Origin: a bacterium
GTDB taxonomy: Bacteria > UBP6 > UBA1177
Length of the DNA: 48,555 nt
Assembly (NCBI GenBank): GCA_017645765.1
Contig: JAGCNV010000077.1
Location: 1-48,555 of the forward strand
Direction of reading: 5' to 3'
Part shown: in pieces, positions 39,909 to 47,771 of the stretch
How positions within the stretch are numbered: position 1 is the stretch's first letter
Layout: every line of letters starts with the position of its first letter
Made by a program: the position numbers and the translations under genes
The notes under the pieces: generated by a model
What the model was told of the DNA's origin: nothing
Database searches by the model: none
What the model saw: only the letters and a program-made list of their open reading frames with translations

Positions 39909-41738
39909 ATGAAGTTGATGCTTAAGTTGTTGATTTTAAACGTGCTTTTCGCAGGAGTTCTTCACGCTATACCCATCAGCAACATCCCGACTTTCGAATA
40001 TGAAGGAGCTTACGATTACTTCATTCTGTCGAAGTCGCTTCTTGCTAATACCGGTGCGTATTCGGATTACGAACCTCAGGGCGATACTTCGATAGGTGTC
40101 GAAGGTGCGAGCGATTTCCTGCTTGAGACAGACATTCCGAAAGACGCTGTTATCGAACAGGCCTTTCTTGTCTGGTTCGCTTCGGTGAATGATAACGATT
40201 CGATGATGTTTACCGACAACGAGGTAACGCTGATGACTCCCGATGGCGTTGACCACACCGTTACAGCTTCACTTCAGGGAAATTCGGCTTCTCCGCAGGG
40301 TTTCGAGTTTGAATCATATTATTCGAAAGGTTATTACTATTACGTTTACAGAGTCGATGTTACCAATATTATCGCTGATTTTCAGTATGGCGGTGAAAAC
40401 GGCGAGATACGCTCGCTCGTCGGCGAATACAAAGTTTCCGGTGTTGATGACATTTACGACTGTGCGCAGAGCGGAACAAGCCACAAATACTGCGAAATGG
40501 CGAGCATGATCGGCGGCTGGCAGCTTATTCTGATCTACGGTTCTTCACAGATCGCCCGCAAAAGACTCTATCTTTACAATGGTCTGACCTGGAGTGCCGG
40601 TACCATGATGAATCCGCCGACGATACCTATCGGCAACTTCGAACTTCCCGAAAAGGCAGCTGTTAAAGTTTCGTTTGTAACTGCCGACGGCGATGATTAT
40701 CCCTCGGCTAAAGAATATCTGGAAGTCAGAGGTGGTCTTGCTTCTCAGTCTCTCGTTCTTGGAGATGTTGACGGATCATGCAACCCGCTCGACCAGCCGT
40801 TCAACAGCAAATTCAGAACTGTAAACCACAAAGGTGAGGTTTCCGACTGCCGCGAAGAGCTTTCGTTCGATGTTGATACGTTTTTCCTGCAATACGACGA
40901 AAATGTCCCTGACAGCATAATAAATCCGCATGTCCAGTACGGAACGAATTCGATGGAGTTTTACATTAAAACCGGATCAGACATCGTCCTTACAAACTAT
41001 GTTATCCTTTCGGTCGATACGCGCCTTCCGGCGTTCGACATTCCCGATAAAAACGAAAAATTCCTGCTCACAACTGTCGGCGAGGACGGCAAAGTCTGCA
41101 AAGATACCGCTTTCGGTTATCAGATCGTCGTAGAAAACCACGGTCAGGAGCCGGCTGAGTTCGTCATGGTCAGAGATATTCTGAGAGATGTGCAGACTTA
41201 CATTCCGGGAACTTTCCAGATCGACTACACAGGCACGGGAAAATGCTTCGAAGATTATCACGACAACGGCGATTTTCCGCTTAAATCGGGTCTCATGGTC
41301 GCTGATACGATGGAAATCTGCCAGAATGAGGCGAACTGCGAGAGAGTTCTCCTACGCTTTTTAGTAAAAATGCCGGAAAATTCGCAAAAGAACGCTTCTT
41401 TCAACAACACCGCTCTCATCTGGGATGCAAAAACCGGCGAAGAATCGTCTTACAAGACAAATCAGGGCCTTCCCGTCAGAGCGACTTTGGCTGCTTGGTG
41501 CGAAGCTCTTGACGATGCTGCGGTCAAGGCAAAACTTTACACGAAAGAGAGCATGACCTGTGACGGGACAAAGGAAGTTCCCGATGATCCGGAACCTGCT
41601 TCCGATAAGGACGACACCGACAGCGGTAGTGAGCCGGAAGAAGATGTTTCGGGAGACACTGAAAAAGAGGAGAATCCTGCTGACAGCGCTGACGCTGAAG
41701 AAGAGGATGATTCAGGCTGTTCACTGATACTTATTTAG
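39909..41738 (+). CDS. secreted beta-rich protein with DUF11-like region and DSGC C-terminal tail
   Basis: The 609-residue product starts at ATG 39909 behind GGAGG. It has a cleavable signal peptide (MKLMLKLLILNVLFAGVLHA) rather than a lipobox. A large beta-rich domain (about 25-370) contains the IEQAFLVWFASVNDND, VYRVDVTNIIADF and GWQLILIYGSS strands seen in secreted DUF3344/DUF11-like proteins. A second domain (about 380-540) resembles a DUF11-type Ig fold (FGYQIVVENHGQEPAEFVMV, NASFNNTALIWDAKTGE). Then comes a 60-residue acidic spacer and the terminal sequence DDSGCSLILI. The same kind of tail ends the next gene, so both may share a sorting or anchoring route. Function unknown. Confidence 0.78.
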   Translation: MKLMLKLLILNVLFAGVLHAIPISNIPTFEYEGAYDYFILSKSLLANTGAYSDYEPQGDTSIGVEGASDFLLETDIPKDAVIEQAFLVWFASVNDNDSMMFTDNEVTLMTPDGVDHTVTASLQGNSASPQGFEFESYYSKGYYYYVYRVDVTNIIADFQYGGENGEIRSLVGEYKVSGVDDIYDCAQSGTSHKYCEMASMIGGWQLILIYGSSQIARKRLYLYNGLTWSAGTMMNPPTIPIGNFELPEKAAVKVSFVTADGDDYPSAKEYLEVRGGLASQSLVLGDVDGSCNPLDQPFNSKFRTVNHKGEVSDCREELSFDVDTFFLQYDENVPDSIINPHVQYGTNSMEFYIKTGSDIVLTNYVILSVDTRLPAFDIPDKNEKFLLTTVGEDGKVCKDTAFGYQIVVENHGQEPAEFVMVRDILRDVQTYIPGTFQIDYTGTGKCFEDYHDNGDFPLKSGLMVADTMEICQNEANCERVLLRFLVKMPENSQKNASFNNTALIWDAKTGEESSYKTNQGLPVRATLAAWCEALDDAAVKAKLYTKESMTCDGTKEVPDDPEPASDKDDTDSGSEPEEDVSGDTEKEENPADSADAEEEDDSGCSLILI

Positions 41739-41765
41739 CTTACAAACTTTTTAAGGAGTTCATAA

Positions 41766-43712
41766 ATGAAAAAAATCACGTTGCTTCTGGTTGTTTTGCT
41801 TCCGTTGTTTATGTTTGCGGAAAATCTTTACTACTATTCAAACGGCAAAAAAATCACTCTTTCCGAGACTTCGGGTTTCACTTTCATTGACGGCAGAGTT
41901 ACTAAAAATGCCGGCAATCTCCCGAAAGATCTCAAATTTATGCTCAGACATGAAAACATTTTCCTGTTTGAAAAACTGAGTTCAGAAAACAGAAAAGAAC
42001 TCGGAAAATACGGAAAAATTCTTCCGGCTTACATGAGAAACGGCGGCGAAAAGGTTTATGCCAGCGGTATGATGTTCGTGAAAATCCAGAATGTTTCCGA
42101 TATCGAAAAATGGTGCGAATCCAAGGGTTTGAGTTTTGTGAAAAAGTTCAAATACGCTCCTGACTGGTATCTTGTTTCAACAAGCGGTGATCCGGTAAAA
42201 AAATCGGTCGAACTTGTCGAAAAGAAGATCGCGGCGCAGGCTGAGCCGAGCTTTTTCATGAATTTTGAAAAAAGGACGTACATCCCGAACGACACGTTTT
42301 TTGCAAACCAGTGGCATCTTTACAACGATGGCACGAACCCGAATGTCACCGGTGCCGACAGCACGTATGTTGCCGAAGCATGGGACGTCATGCTCAAACT
42401 CAAAGGCGAACTCGGCGGTTCTACCGTAAAACTTGCGATAATCGATGACGGTTTCGATCTTAACCACGAAGATTTCCAGGGTCGTTTCCTCGCCGGTCAC
42501 GACTTTGCCGACGGAGACGAAATGCCGAATCCGGGAGCTCAGGATATGCACGGAACATCGGTTGCCGGAGTTGCAGGCGGTGCGACGGACAACGGAATCG
42601 GTATCGCCGGTGCGTGCCCGAAATGCCAGATTATCCCGATAAGAATGAGAATGAGCGGAATAACTTCGCTTGATGCTTCGGCAATCGAAGCTTTTGAATG
42701 GGCGGCAAATGCAGGTGCCGACATAATTTCAAACAGCTGGGGGCCTGCCGACAACAGCGGTCAGACGGTCGATATGAATCAGACTTTGAAGGACCTTGTT
42801 GCAAATATCGCGACAACAGGCAGAGACGGGCTCGGAACGATCATCCTTTTTGCGGCAGGAAACGGCGGTGAAAGCATCGAAACTGACGGTTACGCAAGCA
42901 ACCCGAACGTCTTTGCGATAGGTGCTACGAAAGCTGACGGTCTGCGCGCATCCTATTCTGATTTCGGTAACTCGCTCGACTTTATGGCTTCAAGCTGCGA
43001 TACCGATTCTTCTGGCGGTGACGGCTGGGCCGGCGGCAGCTACATTGACGGAATCTGGACGACCGACAACATGGGTGGCGGCGGCTACAATGCAGGCAAC
43101 GTGAACGACGGAGACGCACTCGGCAACTATACCAACAGCTTCGGAGGAACTTCTTCCGCATGCCCGCTTGCAGCCGGTATAACAGGCCTTGTTCTTACGG
43201 CTAATCCGAGCCTTACTAAAGATCAGGTCTACGAAATTTACAAAGAAACATCCGATAAAAACGGTTTGGATGCCTATGATGCAAACGGTTTCAACATGAA
43301 TTACGGCTACGGCAGGATCAACGCGTGCAAAGCTGTTAAGAGAGCTTTTGAACTGGCAGGAACCGATGCCTCGGCTGTTGAATGCGGCGGTGATATCCAT
43401 CAGTCCGATCCGGTTAATCCGGGCTCGTCTGATCCGACCGATAATACAGGTTCTCTCTGCGGAAACGGAAATATCGACAATGGAGAAATCTGTGACGGCA
43501 ACACGATAGAGTGCGCTAATCTTGCGAGTGCTCCCAAAAACGGAACAGCAAAATGCACGGCAGACTGCATGGGCTGGGACAAATCTACCTGCTACAACGA
43601 CGGTGAAGAGCCGCAGGCAGGCGATATTGAAGAAGAGAATAATGATAGTGACAACAGCGGTGCTTCTTCAAAATCCAATGGCGATTCAGGCTGCGCTCTT
43701 ACCTTGATCTAA
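41766..43712 (+). CDS. subtilisin-like serine protease (S8) with Myxo-type disulfide module and DSGC tail
   Basis: The 648-residue product has a signal peptide (MKKITLLLVVLLPLFMFAE), an N-terminal prodomain-like region to about residue 170, and a subtilase domain. The triad is visible as Asp227 (LAIIDDGFD), His262 (DMHGTSVAG) and Ser463 (GGTSSACPLAAG), with the oxyanion Asn366 in AAGNGG. After the protease comes a Cys-rich module (CGNGNIDNGEICDGN, then C..C pairs) of the Myxococcus disulfide-repeat type. An acidic Asn/Ser spacer leads to the terminal sequence GDSGCALTLI, close to that of the preceding protein. It is probably a cell-surface or secreted protease. Starts 27 nt after the previous stop; the UbiA gene follows after 3 nt. 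Confidence 0.9.
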   Translation: MKKITLLLVVLLPLFMFAENLYYYSNGKKITLSETSGFTFIDGRVTKNAGNLPKDLKFMLRHENIFLFEKLSSENRKELGKYGKILPAYMRNGGEKVYASGMMFVKIQNVSDIEKWCESKGLSFVKKFKYAPDWYLVSTSGDPVKKSVELVEKKIAAQAEPSFFMNFEKRTYIPNDTFFANQWHLYNDGTNPNVTGADSTYVAEAWDVMLKLKGELGGSTVKLAIIDDGFDLNHEDFQGRFLAGHDFADGDEMPNPGAQDMHGTSVAGVAGGATDNGIGIAGACPKCQIIPIRMRMSGITSLDASAIEAFEWAANAGADIISNSWGPADNSGQTVDMNQTLKDLVANIATTGRDGLGTIILFAAGNGGESIETDGYASNPNVFAIGATKADGLRASYSDFGNSLDFMASSCDTDSSGGDGWAGGSYIDGIWTTDNMGGGGYNAGNVNDGDALGNYTNSFGGTSSACPLAAGITGLVLTANPSLTKDQVYEIYKETSDKNGLDAYDANGFNMNYGYGRINACKAVKRAFELAGTDASAVECGGDIHQSDPVNPGSSDPTDNTGSLCGNGNIDNGEICDGNTIECANLASAPKNGTAKCTADCMGWDKSTCYNDGEEPQAGDIEEENNDSDNSGASSKSNGDSGCALTLI

Positions 43713-43715
43713 CCT

Positions 43716-44522
43716 ATGTTCCGCAAACTTTCCGCATTTTTCAGACTTTACCGTGCAGATGTCTTTCTTCTCTCGTTTCTTGCTTTTTTTGCGGGAAGAC
43801 TTCTCGGAAAAGATGATTTTTCATGGCTTTTTTTGGTTCAGGCGCTTTTTGTTGCACTTTTTCCCTATAACTTTGTTTACACGCTCAATTCAATAACCGA
43901 TGTTGTCGAAGATTCGGCAAACAAGCCGTGGCGTCCTCTTCCGAGCGGTCTTATATCAAGGCACGATGCGGCTAAATGGCTGATTTTTCTTACTTTCGGC
44001 ACGATAATCGGTTGTGTCATACTTTTTGAAGGGTTGGAAAAAATTCTTGTTTTTACAGTTCTGATTTTCGGAGTTTTCTATTCTCTCCCACCTTTCGTGC
44101 TGAAAAAACGCGGGATTCTGGCGTGTTTCGTAACGGGAACCGGCATGGCTTACCCGATGATTGTGGCTGGCGGGAAAGATTTCCTCCCGTGTTCTCTCAG
44201 TCTTTTGCTGCACATTTTGGGGGTTACCGCTCTGAAAGATCTTTCCGATACAGGAGGAGATATTCTTGCCGGAAGGAAAAATATGCTCAGCCTTGAAAAA
44301 ACTTGTGCACTTTCGGCATTTTTCATGCTTCTTTCTGCTGCGGGATTCCTGCTTAGCCCGCAGAAGACAGCGGTCATTCTGCCTGTTTCTTCACTTGTCC
44401 TTCTTTTCGCAAATTTTTTCTTCGCAAAAAAGAGTTTTAAGGAAAAAATCTACGGAAGGATAATTTTTATCACCGGAATAACAGCGGTCGCTGCCGTTGT
44501 AGTGCTGAAAATGGCCGCCTGA
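43716..44522 (+). CDS. UbiA-family prenyltransferase
   Basis: The 268-residue protein has eight or nine hydrophobic helices and both aspartate-rich motifs of the family: NSITDVVEDSANKPWRPLPSG (about residue 58, NDxxDxxxD type with the following RPLPSG) and DLSDTGGDILAGRKNM (about 175). These bind Mg-prenyl diphosphate in the membrane. Members make quinones, haem O, archaeal-type lipids and decaprenyl-phosphoribose; the substrate here cannot be told. It starts 3 nt after the subtilase stop, an arrangement that suggests coupling, but no quinone gene is nearby. A link to lipid modification of the DSGC-tailed proteins is only a speculation. Confidence 0.87.
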   Translation: MFRKLSAFFRLYRADVFLLSFLAFFAGRLLGKDDFSWLFLVQALFVALFPYNFVYTLNSITDVVEDSANKPWRPLPSGLISRHDAAKWLIFLTFGTIIGCVILFEGLEKILVFTVLIFGVFYSLPPFVLKKRGILACFVTGTGMAYPMIVAGGKDFLPCSLSLLLHILGVTALKDLSDTGGDILAGRKNMLSLEKTCALSAFFMLLSAAGFLLSPQKTAVILPVSSLVLLFANFFFAKKSFKEKIYGRIIFITGITAVAAVVVLKMAA

Positions 44523-44527
44523 CCGGG

Positions 44528-44555
44528 TTGTCACCGAATTGTTTTTGAGTATAAT
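44528..44555 (+). promoter_or_regulatory. sigma70-type promoter for the TSP3/VWA lipoprotein
   Basis: TTGTCA (44528-44533) and a perfect TATAAT (44550-44555) are 16 bp apart, just after the UbiA stop, with the start codon 27 bp downstream. Confidence 0.65.
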
Positions 44556-44581
44556 AATTCGGTTTTTTTGTGGAGGTGCCT

Positions 44582-46579
44582 ATGAAAATAAAATTTTTGA
44601 TTGTTTTTGCATTGCTGGTTTTCATTGTTTCCTGCGGTTCTGGAAGCGATGATCCGTATGGTGAATACGGTGATGAAAGCGACAGTGGACATGCGGTAGT
44701 TGACGGTGATTCAGCTTTGCCAGACGATGTAATATCGGATGATGACGCTGCCGACACGGAAGCGGAAGATGAGCCGGAAGATCCTGAATGGGCGGCAAAG
44801 GATGCCGACGGAGACGGAATCCCGAACGGAGTTGAAGGGAAAGAGGATGCTGACAATGACGGAAAGCCTAATTATCTTGACGATGACAGCGACAACGACG
44901 GAATTCCTGATTCGGTAGAAGCTCCGCGCGGTGTTCCGGTTGATGATGACGGTGACGGAATTCCTAATTATCTTGATTATGAGAGCGACGGCGACGGTAT
45001 TCCTGATGCTTTCGAAGGAACGGGAGATGATGACGGCGACGGTTTGCCGAATTTCCGTGACGACGACAGTGACGGCGACGGTATTTTGGATTCTGAAGAG
45101 TGTTTTTCCGTTCCGTGTATCGACAGTGACGGCGACGGCATTCCTGATTATCTTGACGACGACAGCGACAATGACGGAATTCCTGATATGTTTGAGGGAA
45201 TGGATGACCCCGACAAAGACGGTTTGCCGAATTTTATAGACGATGACAGTGACGGTGACGGTATTCCTGATTCGGTTGAAAATGAAGGAACTGTTCCTCC
45301 GCTTGACAGTGACGGTGACGGCATTCCCGATTTCTGTGATGCAGACAGCGACGGTGACGGTCTTTCAGACAAAATCGAATATGAAGTCGGCACGAATCCG
45401 AGAGAGAAAGATTCTGACGGTGACGGATTCGATGACAACAGCGAATTTATTCTAGGCAGCGATCCGAACGATTCCGCAAGCGTGATTTCGGAAGACTCTT
45501 TTTATGTTATCCTGCCTTACAACGGTGATCCGGTCGTTCAGCATCTTAAATTCAGTACCGATATTCAGAAAGTTGATGTTCTTATTCTTGTTGACCTTTC
45601 CGGTTCAATGGATGGAGAACACGCTAATCTTAAAGAAGGAATCAAGTCAACGATTATTGACGGAGTTCGCAACGAAATTCCCGATTCAGCATTCGGTCTT
45701 GTAAAATTCGGAACCATGGAAAGCCAGACATATTCTCTTGCCCAGCCTATAACCACTGATGCTGATGCCGTCAAAAGCGCGGTTGACGGAATTTCCGACT
45801 GCGGAGGTTCGGAAGAATACCATAATTTAGCTCTCTGGGCGGCTGCGAGCGGCGAATACAGGTATGAAAAAATAAAACTTCCCGGTGGTCTGACAGGAAC
45901 AAATTGTTCATTGTTTACTTCGACCGAAAGCGTCACGATAAATCCGCCTGACTGTTCAGCTTATCCGGGAAATATCGGCGGCGCATGTTTCAGAGACGAA
46001 TCCCTGCCGATATTCATTATGGCGAGTGATGAAAGTTTCGCTGACGACGACTGGTGCAGCTGGGAATCCGGTTCCAGAACGACACGCGATATGGCGATTG
46101 AAAAGATGAACGCGATAAATGCAAAGTTCATCGGTCTTGATTCAGGAAGTTCGACAAGTGATTTCAATTATATTTCAGACGGAACAGGCTCAAACGACGG
46201 TGCAGGAACACGTTTCAATTTCAAGGTCAATGATGACGGAACGGGATTCTCACAGGCAATTGTAGATGCCGTTGTTTCACTTACGAACAATATCCAGATC
46301 GATATCACAACGAAAGTAAAGCATGTCCCGAACGAATTTGATGTTGATGATACGACTCAATTCGTGAAGTTGATAACTCCAAATAGTTTTCCTGATGTAA
46401 AACCTGGTCAGGAAGTTACTTTCGACATAACGTTTGAAAATGATTTCTACAAAAACGACTCTTATGAATCGAAGGTTTTCACTGCGACGATAAGCGTGCT
46501 TGGTGACGGTGCGTTCCTCGATATGAGAGATGTCGTCATTGTTGTTCCGGGCCGTGATTACGCCGGTCAGAACGAGTAG
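44582..46579 (+). CDS. lipoprotein with thrombospondin type 3 repeats and a VWA domain
   Basis: The 665-residue product starts at ATG 44582 behind GGAGG. The lipobox is FIVSC (Cys18). Residues about 60-295 hold some ten TSP3-type calcium-binding repeats (DSDGDGIPD, DADGDGIPN and variants), a stiff stalk when Ca is bound. A von Willebrand A domain follows with an intact MIDAS (VDVLILVDLSGSMDG), a TAT-like central strand (FGLVKFGTMESQTY) and a Cys-containing insert (CGGSEEYHN, CSLFTSTES). The C-terminal 90 residues form an Ig-like or beta-sandwich domain. It is probably an adhesin displayed away from the cell surface. The repeat DNA is highly repetitive and could vary in copy number. Confidence 0.87.
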   Translation: MKIKFLIVFALLVFIVSCGSGSDDPYGEYGDESDSGHAVVDGDSALPDDVISDDDAADTEAEDEPEDPEWAAKDADGDGIPNGVEGKEDADNDGKPNYLDDDSDNDGIPDSVEAPRGVPVDDDGDGIPNYLDYESDGDGIPDAFEGTGDDDGDGLPNFRDDDSDGDGILDSEECFSVPCIDSDGDGIPDYLDDDSDNDGIPDMFEGMDDPDKDGLPNFIDDDSDGDGIPDSVENEGTVPPLDSDGDGIPDFCDADSDGDGLSDKIEYEVGTNPREKDSDGDGFDDNSEFILGSDPNDSASVISEDSFYVILPYNGDPVVQHLKFSTDIQKVDVLILVDLSGSMDGEHANLKEGIKSTIIDGVRNEIPDSAFGLVKFGTMESQTYSLAQPITTDADAVKSAVDGISDCGGSEEYHNLALWAAASGEYRYEKIKLPGGLTGTNCSLFTSTESVTINPPDCSAYPGNIGGACFRDESLPIFIMASDESFADDDWCSWESGSRTTRDMAIEKMNAINAKFIGLDSGSSTSDFNYISDGTGSNDGAGTRFNFKVNDDGTGFSQAIVDAVVSLTNNIQIDITTKVKHVPNEFDVDDTTQFVKLITPNSFPDVKPGQEVTFDITFENDFYKNDSYESKVFTATISVLGDGAFLDMRDVVIVVPGRDYAGQNE

Positions 46580-46822
46580 TTTTTGCCAGATCTAAGATAA
46601 ATTATTCAAAAAAATCATTCTTCCGTAAAATTTAAAATCTCAAATATAACTTTGTATTTGAAATAAAAATTTATTTTTAATTTGAAAAATTGTTGACTTT
46701 TATAAAAATTAAAATATTTATTCGCCTGTTATTTTTGCTTTGTTTTTAGAATTTGTGAATTGATTGTCGGAATAGAACTGATAAGACTTTTTATTGGATT
46801 TAATATAATGTTAGAGGCTGAA

Positions 46823-47146
46823 ATGCACATAACGCGGGAAGCAGGCACTTTCCACTACGGCTGGTTCTGTAATCTCGCCGTTGATTTCAACAAATCGAAG
46901 GAAAGTGTGAAAAATAGCGCTTTGTTTCTTCCGGAATTCAGCAGTTCAGTGCTTTCGGCAAGCGAGATAGGGGAAATAAGGAATCAGATAAATTATATGC
47001 TTGAGGCGGAGGATGATGCCGATGAAGAGTTTTTCAACGATTTTAGTGATCCTTTCGTGGTTGAAACGGGCGATCCGTTTGTTGTCGAGGGCGCCGATCC
47101 GTTTAAAGTCGATTACGGCGATCCTTTTGTTGTTTCTGACGAGTGA
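46823..47146 (+). CDS. small acidic protein with DPF repeats, unknown
   Basis: The 107-residue product starts at ATG 46823 (AGAGG five or so bases upstream); other in-frame starts lie at 46808 and further upstream but without a binding site. There is no signal peptide. The N-terminal part (HITREAGTFHYGWFCNLAVDF) resembles nothing I know, and the end holds four units of the form G.DPFVVE. The last 125 bases overlap the next gene in another frame. No promoter is clear in the AT-rich 46580-46822 gap. It may be real, but coding evidence is the repeat and the ribosome binding site only. Confidence 0.5.
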   Translation: MHITREAGTFHYGWFCNLAVDFNKSKESVKNSALFLPEFSSSVLSASEIGEIRNQINYMLEAEDDADEEFFNDFSDPFVVETGDPFVVEGADPFKVDYGDPFVVSDE

Positions 47147-47771
47147 GCTTTTCTGTGCCGAAGTTTCTCCGCTTGAAGCTCTTGCCGCTTTTCTGAAAGG
47201 ATATGAGGTGACAAGCGAGTCTTTGGAGAATGATTACAGCTGCATCACTCTTGACGGGATGATCGAAAAGGCGTTGCGGAATGTCGCCGATCTTGAAAAG
47301 GCGGTCGTTTCGGCGAGAAAAAATACGCGTGTCGCCGGACTTCTGCCTGAAATCAGTTTTTGGGGAAAGTATAAAAGCGATGAAAAACTCTACCTCTACC
47401 AGCGCAACAACATTGCCGTCGGTAAAGACTATATCACGGTAGGACCTGACGACAACAACACGACTTACGGCGATCTGAAATCCTACGAAGTGGGCGGAAA
47501 AATCAGTTTCGACCTGAAAAAACTGCTTTATAACCCCGATACGATAAGGTTTGGCGAGCAGGAACACAAACTTTACATGATGCGGATCGAGATGATCGAG
47601 CGGTTGAGCAATGTATATTATTTTTCTGCTATGATGAATGCGGCCGAAAGTCTGGAAATCAAAATTCCGGAAGAGCAGATGATAATTTTCAGGATAATCG
47701 ACAGGAAAAACAATGGATGGCTTAGGTCTTATGCGGGTTTCGATATGTATTCATGCGGTAAAAAACAATGA
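47022..47771 (+). CDS. TolC-like outer-membrane protein, short form
   Basis: The 249-residue product starts at ATG 47022 (GGAGG nine bases upstream), which gives an unusually long basic N-terminus before the signal core (LKSITAILLLFLTSELFCA). TTG codons at 47079 or 47082 would give an ordinary signal peptide. The mature part shows the outer-membrane efflux (TolC/OEP) N-terminal pattern: CITLDGMIEKALRNVADLEKAV, RVAGLLPEISFWGKYKS, VGGKISFDLKKLLYN. It then ends at about half the length of a TolC protomer. Its stop overlaps the next start (ATGA), so it is coupled to the Ig-like lipoprotein. It may be a truncated or specialised member of a larger secretion cluster beyond the window. Confidence 0.65.
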   Translation: MKSFSTILVILSWLKRAIRLLSRAPIRLKSITAILLLFLTSELFCAEVSPLEALAAFLKGYEVTSESLENDYSCITLDGMIEKALRNVADLEKAVVSARKNTRVAGLLPEISFWGKYKSDEKLYLYQRNNIAVGKDYITVGPDDNNTTYGDLKSYEVGGKISFDLKKLLYNPDTIRFGEQEHKLYMMRIEMIERLSNVYYFSAMMNAAESLEIKIPEEQMIIFRIIDRKNNGWLRSYAGFDMYSCGKKQ

